Below are positions 1-5,815 of a stretch of DNA of 6,636 nt, piece after piece. The notes under the pieces were generated by a model. That model did no database searches and had not been told where the DNA came from. It worked only from the letters and a program-made list of their open reading frames with translations. The position numbers and the translations under genes were made by a program. This DNA is from Bacteroidales bacterium. Its GTDB lineage: Bacteria; Bacteroidota; Bacteroidia; Bacteroidales; NBLH01. The stretch is taken from contig JARGGF010000259.1 of assembly GCA_029210905.1 (NCBI GenBank), positions 1 through 6,636 of the forward strand, in the 5' to 3' direction. Position 1 is the first letter of the stretch. Each line of letters begins with the position of its first letter.

Positions 1-48
1 GATTGTCTAATAACAAATTAATCCACTCAACTACTAATTAAATAAAAA

Positions 49-79
49 TTTGATTTCAACTATCTAATACTTATTTTTG
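49..79 (+). promoter_or_regulatory. Bacteroidota-type promoter for the lipoprotein gene at 259
   Basis: A TTTG at 49-52 (-33 element) is followed 19 bases later by TATTTTTG at 72-79, an exact match to the Bacteroidota -7 consensus TAnnTTTG. Transcription would begin near 84-87, giving a 5' UTR of about 170 bases before the ATG at 259. The UTR holds a 6-bp perfect hairpin (119-124 with 131-136) and a 26-codon ORF (108-188) of unknown significance. No better -7 element was seen closer to the gene. The call rests on motif and spacing only. Confidence 0.55.
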
Positions 80-258
80 TATAAGCACCAATTATAAAAA
101 TATTACTATGAAACATCCATGCAATGAAGGTTGCATAAACAATGATGATTATTTTGGATTCGTGCAAACAATAATCACAGATAAATAGGGATGTTTAAAA
201 CGGCCAATAAAAAACAACTTTTTTAATGAACAATAGTGAATAATTAAAAAATAAACGT

Positions 259-846
259 ATGAAAATTAACCGTGTTATTTCCCTGCTTTTAATAGCCATT
301 GTTTTAGTTCCAGGATGTGATATTCTACAGCAAATGGTTACCTTCACCAAGTGTGAGTTTAAGATGAATACGCTTACCAACACCAGGTTAGCCAGTATTT
401 CTGTACAAAATAAAGACAGTTTTAAGGATCTCTCCTTTATGGATGCCGCCAACGTTACCAAAACATTATTAGGAGGTACACTACCCTTATCTTTCGATCT
501 CAATATTGAAGCAAAAAATCCAAATGCCACGGCAGCTTCCATGCAAAAAATGGAATGGAGAGCATTTATTGACGATATTGAAATAGCAGCCGGTGTAATG
601 GATCAGAGAGTGGCTATTGCTCCCGGTGGCACTCAAACAATTCCGCTAAAAGTTTCAGTTGATTTAAAAAAAGTAATCAATAACAAAACCAAAGACGCCC
701 TGCTCAATTTTGGTTTTAACCTGGCAGATGCAGGTAATTACCCAACCAGAGTTAAATTAGACATTAAGCCAACCATTTATGTAGGTTCATTTGCTTTGGC
801 CTATCCGGGTTATTTTACGCTGAAAAAGGACTTTGGGGCTAATTAA
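259..846 (+). CDS. LEA14/WHy-like (LEA type 2) lipoprotein
   Basis: Predicted 195-residue lipoprotein. Residues 1-19 form a signal peptide (Lys2 and Arg5, then a Leu/Ile/Val core) ending in a lipobox V17-P18-G19-C20, so Cys20 would be lipidated. Pro at -2 is slightly unusual. The mature part has the LEA-2/WHy pattern: beta-strand-rich sequence, a conserved-looking NPN at 87-89, then a strand with a dominant Trp100, 'AGVMDQRVAIAPGG' around 111-124, and alternating hydrophobic strands such as 'IPLKVSVDL' (128-136). In this family the domain is a single beta-sandwich; bacterial members are usually secreted or lipidated and their molecular role is poorly known. There is no Shine-Dalgarno sequence, as is normal in this phylum. 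The gene stands alone under the promoter at 49-79. Family assignment is by pattern recognition; lipoprotein status is the firmer part. Confidence 0.75.
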   Translation: MKINRVISLLLIAIVLVPGCDILQQMVTFTKCEFKMNTLTNTRLASISVQNKDSFKDLSFMDAANVTKTLLGGTLPLSFDLNIEAKNPNATAASMQKMEWRAFIDDIEIAAGVMDQRVAIAPGGTQTIPLKVSVDLKKVINNKTKDALLNFGFNLADAGNYPTRVKLDIKPTIYVGSFALAYPGYFTLKKDFGAN

Positions 847-868
847 AGTCCCTTAAACATGGGCTTTA
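844..868 (+). terminator. Possible weak terminator hairpin overlapping the stop codon of the lipoprotein gene
   Basis: TAAAG-T-CCC (844-852) pairs with GGGCTTTA (861-868), giving 8 bp with one bulged T and an 8-base loop. The T-rich ATTTCTTTTC that follows after two G's is a poor U-tract. The left arm contains the TAA stop of the upstream gene, and the right arm runs into the open frame of the RHS fragment, so the placement may be a result of the rearrangement that joined the two. Confidence 0.35.
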
Positions 869-1615
869 GGATTTCTTTTCGGTTGGTACGATTATGGGGC
901 CAGGTTCTATGACCCTGTTTTGGGGAGGTTCCATACGGTTGACAGGTTTGCTGAGAAATATTCTTTTATGTCTCCATACCAATACGGTGCAAATAATCCA
1001 ATAAAATTTATTGATGTTAATGGAGATAGTCTTTATGTATTATTAGCACCTAATGGAGCGGTTGGTGGTGTTGGTCATATGGCTATACTTATTCAAAAGG
1101 AAAAAACTGGAAAATGGGCTTTGTGGTCAAAAAATGGGCCAAATGGAGGAGGGGCAATTGGTGAGACTCCAACAAAGGAACAAGATCCTGATCACTCACC
1201 TAATGAGGGAGAAGGTGAGTTTGATTCACCTGAAGCATTTATGGCAAGTGAACTTAATAAAGAAGACCCAGAAACAGGTGAAAAGGAATATACTGAAGGA
1301 GTTCTTATTCCTACAAATGAGGATCAGGATAGATTAGCTGAGGAAGGGGCTAAAAAAGAGCTTTATAAAAATGGGGAAGGCGGAGAATTTAAAAAATATG
1401 ATGTTCTAAATTCAAATTGTGCCACTTTAGTGCAATCTGCATTGGGAAATGCTGGATTAAAAAAAGGTTCATATAGTGTCGGAGGAATAATTAAGACTTT
1501 GTTAGGAGGTGGAGGTATTGAAAATATTAAGAAAAGGATTCCTAAAGTTATATATAATCGTATAAAGAATGAGAATACTTCTACACAAAAAAAAATGAAG
1601 CCTCGCAAATGTTAA
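857..1615 (+). CDS. RHS repeat-associated core C-terminal fragment with papain-like tip domain (5'-truncated)
   Basis: The frame is open from 857, just after an in-frame TAA at 854-856. The RHS-core signature starts at about 884 (WYDYGARFYDP, LGRFHTVDRFAEKYS, SPYQYGANNPIKFIDVNGDS), which normally marks the end of a protein of one to several thousand residues. Nearly all of that protein is missing. No ATG precedes the core; the first possible starts are TTG at 920 (231 residues) and ATG at 968. After the core comes the variable tip: GVGHMAILI with His at 1076-1078, an acidic Gly/Glu-rich stretch, then YDVLNSNCATLVQSAL with Cys at 1418-1420, and a Lys/Arg-rich tail. His before Cys, separated by about 114 residues, with NC followed by hydrophobics, recalls permuted papain-like folds (LRAT/YiiX, NlpC/P60 relatives), so a hydrolase or acyltransferase toxin is inferred. 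It may be a silent displaced toxin cassette. The RHS core is certain; the tip fold is moderately supported. Confidence 0.8.
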   Translation, partial: TWALGFLFGWYDYGARFYDPVLGRFHTVDRFAEKYSFMSPYQYGANNPIKFIDVNGDSLYVLLAPNGAVGGVGHMAILIQKEKTGKWALWSKNGPNGGGAIGETPTKEQDPDHSPNEGEGEFDSPEAFMASELNKEDPETGEKEYTEGVLIPTNEDQDRLAEEGAKKELYKNGEGGEFKKYDVLNSNCATLVQSALGNAGLKKGSYSVGGIIKTLLGGGGIENIKKRIPKVIYNRIKNENTSTQKKMKPRKC

Positions 1616-1647
1616 ATAATTGTTAATGAGCTAATTACGAAAACATA

Positions 1648-2169
1648 ATGAATAAGATTTTTATTGTTATAATATCACTTTCTTTTATATTAATATCATG
1701 CATCAAAGGGCATAATCCCCATAATGCCTGGTCGGTAGATGAATCAAAAACCAAAATGATTTTTTCTCATGCCTATCAACCCCAATTTATAAAAATCAAT
1801 GATTCAATTGATTTCTACATTAAAAGTGCGTGGTGTGAAAAAACATTTTACAAAGGGGATCTTGATGAATTAGGAAAGTTCAAGAAAAGCCTAGTGGAAA
1901 TACGCAACTATCATATTGTTTTAATAGTTGATGAGAACTTAAAAGAAAAATATCCAGGTTTCGGTAATTATTGGAACTTTAACGATATAACTTTCTTCGC
2001 TGGTCAAAAACAGAATTATTTGATATCATATGCACGGGATTTGGTATCAAAAAGACCTCTAGCTGACACATTAGAAGTCAAACTAAATTATTCAACACCA
2101 CCAGATAAACCAAATGAGTATTGGAAAACACGCGAACTGGGGAGTTTTTTTCTTTATAAATCAAAATAG
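1648..2169 (+). CDS. Small lipoprotein, candidate immunity protein of the RHS tip
   Basis: Predicted 173-residue lipoprotein of no family I recognise. The N-terminus has Lys3, a hydrophobic core and a standard lipobox L15-I16-S17-C18, so the mature protein would be lipid-anchored at Cys18. The rest looks soluble, beta-rich and aromatic (IDFYIKSAW at 54-62, YWNFNDITFF at 108-117, SFFLY at 166-170). It lies 32 bases after the RHS fragment on the same strand and is followed by a strong terminator, so the two probably share a transcript. In polymorphic toxin loci the gene directly after the toxin tip usually encodes its immunity protein. A lipoprotein in that place would fit a toxin acting in the periplasm or on the envelope. 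That role is inferred from position alone. Confidence 0.7.
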   Translation: MNKIFIVIISLSFILISCIKGHNPHNAWSVDESKTKMIFSHAYQPQFIKINDSIDFYIKSAWCEKTFYKGDLDELGKFKKSLVEIRNYHIVLIVDENLKEKYPGFGNYWNFNDITFFAGQKQNYLISYARDLVSKRPLADTLEVKLNYSTPPDKPNEYWKTRELGSFFLYKSK

Positions 2170-2192
2170 AAATTACTGATTCATTTATGTAG

Positions 2193-2226
2193 AAAAAAAG
2201 CTTGGTAGAAATGCCAGGCTTTTTTT
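2193..2226. terminator. Strong bidirectional rho-independent terminator
   Basis: AAAAAAAGCTTGG (2193-2205) pairs over all 13 positions (one G-U wobble) with CCAGGCTTTTTTT (2214-2226) around an 8-base loop. Seven A's on one side and seven T's on the other let it work on both strands. It lies 23 bases after the stop of the lipoprotein gene on the plus strand, and directly after the TAA at 2228-2230 of a decayed minus-strand reading frame. Confidence 0.85.
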
Positions 2227-2227
2227 A

Positions 2228-2302
2228 TTATAGTGCGGCAATATTTTTATTAAAGAAGTCTTTGAATTTCTTTTTGGTGAGCAAACTGTCAATAAATTTG
2301 GA
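2228..2302 (-). pseudogene. Remnant of the 3' end of a minus-strand gene
   Basis: Read on the minus strand, 2302-2231 gives 24 codons of protein-like, Lys/Phe-rich sequence (SKFIDSLLTKKKFKDFF, then NKNIAAL), ending in TAA at 2230-2228 and flush against the terminator. An in-frame TAA lies just upstream at 2305-2303, and no continuation was seen beyond it. The composition, the shared terminator and the convergent layout suggest the tail of a lost gene. A transposase is one possibility, but I do not recognise the family and the piece is too short to be sure. Confidence 0.35.
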
Positions 2303-2308
2303 TTATCC

Positions 2309-2480
2309 TAATTCAATATTCCAATTTGGAGGGTGAGCTTCATCTTAGCGAATGAATGACCCTCATCCGTGCGAATGGGTGTCTATTGACTTACCGTATG
2401 AGAGGAGTTCATGCGCCCGTATGAGCACCTCTTACCTTACCGAGCGGATGGCACACATGAAAAACCACCATGCTGTGTTT
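2309..2480. other. GC-richer, repeat-bearing block within a gene-less spacer (2227-2780)
   Basis: By hand count 2341-2460 is about 51% G+C, against about 33% in the next 60 bases. It contains a 9-base direct repeat CCGTATGAG (2394-2402 and 2417-2425), a GCGAATG repeat, AGAGG (2401-2405) facing CCTCT (2428-2432), and a hairpin CACACATG (2452-2459) with CATG-c-TGTG (2469-2477). No reading frame of interest crosses it. It could be a scar of a mobile element or a structured RNA. The rest of the spacer is AT-rich, with one more 6-bp hairpin (AGCCTG 2523-2528, CAGGCT 2541-2546) and no convincing gene. Confidence 0.35.
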
Positions 2481-2752
2481 TGTTAAGATTAGGACTATAG
2501 TTAGTGTTGCAGAAAAGATTAGAGCCTGGTTTTATAATATCAGGCTTTAAAATTCGTAATATCCTATCAAAATTGAAATTGATTTTAACAGGAACTGCTG
2601 GAAGAAATACTTTTGTCTGGAAGTTATATTTGACAGCGAGCAATATATTGGAATAAATACCAATAGTAGAAGTAATTGCCGAAAGATAAAAAGATGATGA
2701 TTAAGAAATTATAGAATTTGCAACAATGAATGTAAATAATTAAGGGCAAATC

Positions 2753-2763
2753 AGATATCTTTG
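2753..2763 (+). promoter_or_regulatory. -7 element and possible operator of the toxin-antitoxin operon
   Basis: TATCTTTG at 2756-2763 matches the Bacteroidota -7 consensus TAnnTTTG exactly and ends 17 bases before the antitoxin ATG. No clear -33 TTG sits at the usual distance. The perfect 8-base palindrome AGATATCT (2753-2760) overlaps the -7 element. Antitoxins of this type commonly repress their own promoter through palindromes there, so this is a candidate operator. Confidence 0.5.
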
Positions 2764-2780
2764 TAAAAAAAAATAAGATT

Positions 2781-3032
2781 ATGGAAACTTATGAATTAAA
2801 ATCAAGCCTCCATGAATTAATTGAAAACATTGAGGACAACAATATTTTAAGTGCAATTTATTTGCTATTGGCCAAACAAGGACATAAAAAAATAGAAAAA
2901 GATTTCTGGGACGAACTGCCCAAACATGTAAAAGCAGGTATTGAAGAAGGTCTGGCACAATCAGAAAGAAACGAAGGCATCCCACATGACCAGGTAATGA
3001 AACAAATAAAAGCTAAATACCAAAGGGCATGA
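2781..3032 (+). CDS. RelB-like antitoxin of a type II toxin-antitoxin module
   Basis: Predicted 83-residue, mostly helical, charged protein. Residues 5-33 form an amphipathic helical segment (LKSSLHELIENI, then ILSAIYLLLAK). The second half, DFWDELPKHVKAGIEEGLAQ followed by SERNEGIPHDQVMKQIKAKY, has the layout of the short antitoxins often found before RelE/ParE toxins in Bacteroidota: a Trp-containing linker, a helix, a Gly turn and a C-terminal basic helix. In such pairs the C-terminal half wraps the toxin and the N-terminal half mediates dimerisation or DNA contact. Its stop overlaps the toxin start in ATGA (3029-3032), which implies translational coupling. The promoter and a possible operator lie directly upstream. 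The role is known mainly from the neighbour; sequence similarity alone would be modest. Confidence 0.8.
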   Translation: METYELKSSLHELIENIEDNNILSAIYLLLAKQGHKKIEKDFWDELPKHVKAGIEEGLAQSERNEGIPHDQVMKQIKAKYQRA

Positions 3033-3325
3033 AAATAAACTGGATGCCCAGGGCTGTAGAGTCCTTTTTTAAAATAGGTGATTTTTTGGAAGAAACCTTT
3101 GGTGAAAAGCAAACAGATAAGTTTATCGAACAGGTTAGGATAACTATAGAAAGGATAGAAAAACAGCCGTATATGTACAGGTCAACAAAAAAGAATAAAT
3201 TGGTGCGGAAAGGCTTTGTAAATAAGAATGTTAGCATGTTTTATCTGGTCAAAAAACAGAAAAACGAAATTGATTTAATTGAGTTTTGGGATAATCGCCA
3301 GGATCCAAAGAAACTGAATCATTAA
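3029..3325 (+). CDS. RelE/ParE-superfamily toxin
   Basis: Predicted 98-residue toxin, the usual length for the family. The order of elements fits the RelE/ParE fold: first strand INWMPRAVESF (3-13), two helices (IGDFLEETFG; TDKFIEQVRITIERIEKQP ending at Pro47), a basic strand (KKNKLVRKGFV, 54-64), then VSMFYLVKKQ (68-77) and IDLIEFWDNRQDPKKL (81-96), whose final Trp-Asp-x-Arg and Asp-Pro are typical. RelE members cut mRNA on the ribosome and ParE members poison DNA gyrase; these features do not decide between the two. The gene starts inside the antitoxin stop codon. No obvious terminator follows. It appears intact. Confidence 0.88.
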   Translation: MKINWMPRAVESFFKIGDFLEETFGEKQTDKFIEQVRITIERIEKQPYMYRSTKKNKLVRKGFVNKNVSMFYLVKKQKNEIDLIEFWDNRQDPKKLNH

Positions 3326-3717
3326 CACCCAGATGGCGTTAGACTGCTTCCATAGTTCAAGTATATAACAATAGCGGTTACTTAGACTTAAAATCCAGAG
3401 ATGCATTCAACTTCGACCAATGCATAGCATAAGAATTTAGAGCTCCAAGGGCTATTGATTGCGCCCTTAGAATTATATTTTGGCTAAATCTTGAACATCG
3501 TTTATAGAAAACCTACTGAGTTATTTTAATGATTTACAGTACGATAAAAGCCAAAGACTGGAACCGGCTATAACAAAACTTAATGATAGCTATAATTTTT
3601 CAAAAAAACTTATACCTTTACCTTATCAGTATTATTATCAGTTTCTTCGAACCCGGGCAAGTTCACAAAACAACTGATTATTAAAATATTACATAATAAC
3701 TATTAAAATTAAAACCT
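3326..3717. other. Gene-less spacer with two adjacent hairpins
   Basis: No convincing plus-strand gene lies here. Two inverted repeats sit side by side: ATGCATT/AATGCAT (3401-3407 and 3419-3425) and AAGGGC/GCCCTT (3447-3452 and 3463-3468). Neither has a T-tract. Across them the minus strand is open for 34 codons (roughly 3493-3389), with protein-like wording (IALGALNSYAMHWSKLNASL) but no start codon. Near 3613-3620, TACCTTTA matches seven of eight positions of the -7 consensus and could drive the downstream glycosidase, though no -33 element is evident. Confidence 0.4.
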
Positions 3718-5127
3718 GTGAAAAAAAAACTAATCCTCATTCTTTTTGCTTTAATTCTTGTAAGTTATTTTGGCATCAACAGCTATTTAAAAAGTACCGA
3801 TCCTCTGATAAAATGGGATTGGAATAAAATTAACACGGAAGAAAAACATTTTCCGAAAGATTTTGTTTGGGGTGTTGCCACAGCGGCTCACCAGGTAGAA
3901 GGCGCAAACCAGAGCAGCAATTTTGGGTGGTGGGAAAAACAAACCAACAGCGATGGAAGCTCAAAAATAGTGAATGGTGACAATTCAGATATTGCCTGCG
4001 ATCATTGGAACAGATATCCCGAAGATATTCAGTTAATGAAACAATTAGGTGTGAAATCCTATCGCTTTTCTATTGCCTGGAATAAAATATACCCAAAAAA
4101 GGATGTGATAGATTCAATGGCACTTAAGCATTATGTTGATGTATGTGACAGCCTGATATCCAATGGAATAGAACCTATGGTTACCCTGCATCATTTTACA
4201 CACCCATTGTGGTTTGAGGAATTAGGTGCTTTTGAAAAGGAAGAAAACATCGGGCATTTTCTGGATTTCAGCAAAGTTGTTTATCTAAGTTTAAAAGACA
4301 AAGTAACTAAATGGTGTACTTTTAATGAACCATCCGTATTTATGTTTAGTGCCTATCTATCAGGAGCTTTCCCTCCCGGGAAAAATGATCCCCAACTGGG
4401 CGGAACGGTTTTAAAAAACATGTTGCTGGCACACGTAAAGGTTTATCATTTAATTAAATCCTTACCAGGTGGTTCAAATACTCAAATTGGGCTGGTAAAG
4501 AATATGACCCAAATGGATGCGATGAATACTTGGAACATTCTGGATAATTTCATCGTATATTTTTCAGATAAAAACTTTAACGAAGTGGTTCTGGAATGTT
4601 TTAAAAGCGGGCATTTTAGTTTTTACATGCCCGGCATGGCAGATATTGAAACAGAGATAAAAGATGCACCAAAAACACTGGATTTTATTGGCTTAAACTA
4701 TTATTCGCACCAGGCATTTGATTTTAACGGAAATATTGAAGAATCACTGGAGCCGCTACCCTATCCGGGTGAAAGAATGACTGACATGGAATATGGCCTC
4801 TATCCCGAAGGAATTTATAGGGCCATTAAAAGAATTGCAAAATTGAATGTCCCGATTTATATCACTGAAAATGGGGTTGCCGATAGCCTTGACAACCGAA
4901 GAGCTGAGTTTATAGACAAATATCTGTATGCAGTTTCAAAAGCCATTGAGGATGGGTATGATATCAGGGGTTATTACTACTGGTCGTTAATGGACAATTT
5001 TGAGTGGAACCTGGGCTATGGTCAGCAATTTGGGTTGTGTCATGTTAATTTTAATACCCAGGAAAGAAACCTCAAAGAGGGTTCTAAAAAATATATTGAA
5101 ATTATCAGCAGGTTTAAGGAAAAATGA
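3718..5127 (+). CDS. Glycoside hydrolase family 1, beta-glucosidase-like, exported or membrane-anchored
   Basis: Predicted 469-residue GH1 enzyme, which hydrolyses beta-linked glucosides or galactosides with retention. The catalytic barrel starts near residue 44. The N-terminal GH1 signature FVWGVATAAHQVEG is at 49-62, with the glycone-binding Gln59. His158-His159 lie in TLHHFTHPLWF. The acid/base Glu204 is in CTFNEP and the nucleophile Glu384 in YITENG. YYYWSLMDNFEWNLGYGQQFGL (419-440) includes Trp422 and the sugar-binding Glu429-Trp430. Every key residue is present, so it should be active. Start: GTG at 3718; the next in-frame ATG (residue 107) would remove the signature. Residues 1-20 (three Lys, then a hydrophobic run) form a signal peptide or anchor with no lipobox Cys. 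Many bacterial GH1 enzymes are cytoplasmic, so this points to periplasmic action on oligosaccharides. No SusC/SusD or other glycan genes are adjacent. Substrate cannot be read from sequence. Confidence 0.93.
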   Translation: MKKKLILILFALILVSYFGINSYLKSTDPLIKWDWNKINTEEKHFPKDFVWGVATAAHQVEGANQSSNFGWWEKQTNSDGSSKIVNGDNSDIACDHWNRYPEDIQLMKQLGVKSYRFSIAWNKIYPKKDVIDSMALKHYVDVCDSLISNGIEPMVTLHHFTHPLWFEELGAFEKEENIGHFLDFSKVVYLSLKDKVTKWCTFNEPSVFMFSAYLSGAFPPGKNDPQLGGTVLKNMLLAHVKVYHLIKSLPGGSNTQIGLVKNMTQMDAMNTWNILDNFIVYFSDKNFNEVVLECFKSGHFSFYMPGMADIETEIKDAPKTLDFIGLNYYSHQAFDFNGNIEESLEPLPYPGERMTDMEYGLYPEGIYRAIKRIAKLNVPIYITENGVADSLDNRRAEFIDKYLYAVSKAIEDGYDIRGYYYWSLMDNFEWNLGYGQQFGLCHVNFNTQERNLKEGSKKYIEIISRFKEK

Positions 5128-5152
5128 GGACTAAATAATTACTACTATATGT

Positions 5153-5343
5153 TTGATTATTATACAATTACTCAGTATTGGATTAATGCTTCTTGGCATT
5201 GTCATACTATTTCCAGCTATCAAAGAAAAACTAAATGAGAAAGTTGATAAATGTGGTGCATGTATAAAATTATTTTTGGCAGATTAATTTTGTTTCTTGT
5301 TGGTTTTATTATGATTCTGAAAGAAATTTCTAACCAAAGTTAA
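5153..5343 (+). pseudogene. Small two-helix membrane protein split by a frameshift
   Basis: Two short frames abut. The first, 5153-5287 (TTG start; in-frame ATG at 5186), encodes a hydrophobic segment LIIIQLLSIGLMLLGIVILF, then a charged loop AIKEKLNEKVDKCGACI, and then stops. The second, 5260-5343, encodes a second hydrophobic segment RLILFLVGFIMILKE and ends at TAA 5341-5343. Adding one A to the AAAA run at 5266-5269 fuses them into one protein of about 60 residues (CGACI-KIIFGRLILF) with two transmembrane helices and a CxxC in the loop. This suggests a recent one-base deletion or a sequencing error. I recognise no family. It lies 25 bases after the GH1 stop and could be its distal partner. 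Confidence 0.45.
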
Positions 5344-5465
5344 TGCAGACTTGTTATAGCTAGGACAAAATGCAAGGCCATAAATTATCTTCAAGATAAA
5401 TTTAATTAGTCTTTTAATGAAATTATTGAGGAACTCTAATGTTTTATTAAACTAAGAATAAACAA

Positions 5466-5726
5466 ATGGAATCATACAAAAAAGCATTTCAGATTGCAAA
5501 AGATTGGATACTTGATAATAAAGGAAAGAATTATTTTCTATATGAAGAAGCCACTGAAGAAATGAAGAATGGATGGCTTTTTTACTATTTCGCCTCAAAT
5601 AAAAAAAATTCGTATTCTAATTATCCCTTATTTATTGACAAACATAATGCAAGAGTAGTACTTATCAACTCATTTTTTAAAGAGAGCATGATTGAGGAGT
5701 ATGAAAAAAGCCAAGGTTACAAATAA
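5466..5726 (+). CDS. Imm35 (YrhB)-like immunity family protein, orphan
   Basis: Predicted 86-residue soluble protein with no signal peptide. Its layout resembles the Imm35/YrhB family: an N-terminal helix (YKKAFQIAKDWI, 4-15), a short strand (NYFLYEEATEE, 22-32), the characteristic GW-hydrophobic strand (GWLFYYFAS, 36-44), a proline-bearing strand leading to a Val/Ile-Asp turn (NYPLFIDKHNARVVLI, 52-67) and a short C-terminal helix (MIEEYEKSQGY). Members of that family are predicted to neutralise toxins of polymorphic toxin systems, many of them peptidase-type. Here no toxin gene is adjacent: upstream is the broken membrane protein, downstream a methyltransferase. It may therefore be an orphan immunity gene. 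Start is the first ATG in the frame; no Shine-Dalgarno. Family assignment is by pattern and moderately sure. Confidence 0.6.
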   Translation: MESYKKAFQIAKDWILDNKGKNYFLYEEATEEMKNGWLFYYFASNKKNSYSNYPLFIDKHNARVVLINSFFKESMIEEYEKSQGYK

Positions 5727-5815
5727 TTTAATTGCTCTCAATTTAAATCATTATTAAATTCCAAGCACAAATTTCCATATTTGTTTCAATAGAGTCCTAT
5801 AAATCTAAAACCAAA

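Noticed and set aside
195..542. Minus-strand ORF of 115 codons over the lipoprotein start
   Set aside because: Overlaps a well-supported plus-strand lipoprotein gene and shows no domain or start signals of its own.
1053..1337. Plus-strand ORF of 94 codons inside the RHS tip
   Set aside because: Out-of-frame shadow of the RHS fragment; its sequence is an artefact of the A/G-rich coding strand.
1363..1608. Minus-strand ORF of 81 codons opposite the RHS tail
   Set aside because: Antisense shadow rich in Phe, Pro and Ile, produced by the Lys/Gly-rich plus-strand coding sequence.
2390..2435. Group II intron domain V, suggested by CCGTATGAG
   Set aside because: The motif resembles part of domain V, but the full pairing hairpin with its GAAA-type loop and the closing strand could not be found, and there is no reverse transcriptase gene.
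2437..2643. Minus-strand ORF of 68 codons in the spacer before the toxin-antitoxin pair
   Set aside because: No recognisable domain, no promoter or partner; it runs into the GC-rich repeat block, and the plus strand is open over a similar stretch, so openness is uninformative.
5426..5445. TTG plus TAATGTTT upstream of the Imm35-like gene as a promoter
   Set aside because: The two elements are only about 8 bases apart, far short of the roughly 19-base spacing required.
5740..5760. Inverted repeat AATTTAA/TTAAATT after the Imm35-like gene, considered as a terminator
   Set aside because: All A/T pairs, no G/C stem and no distinct T-tract; expected by chance in such AT-rich sequence.
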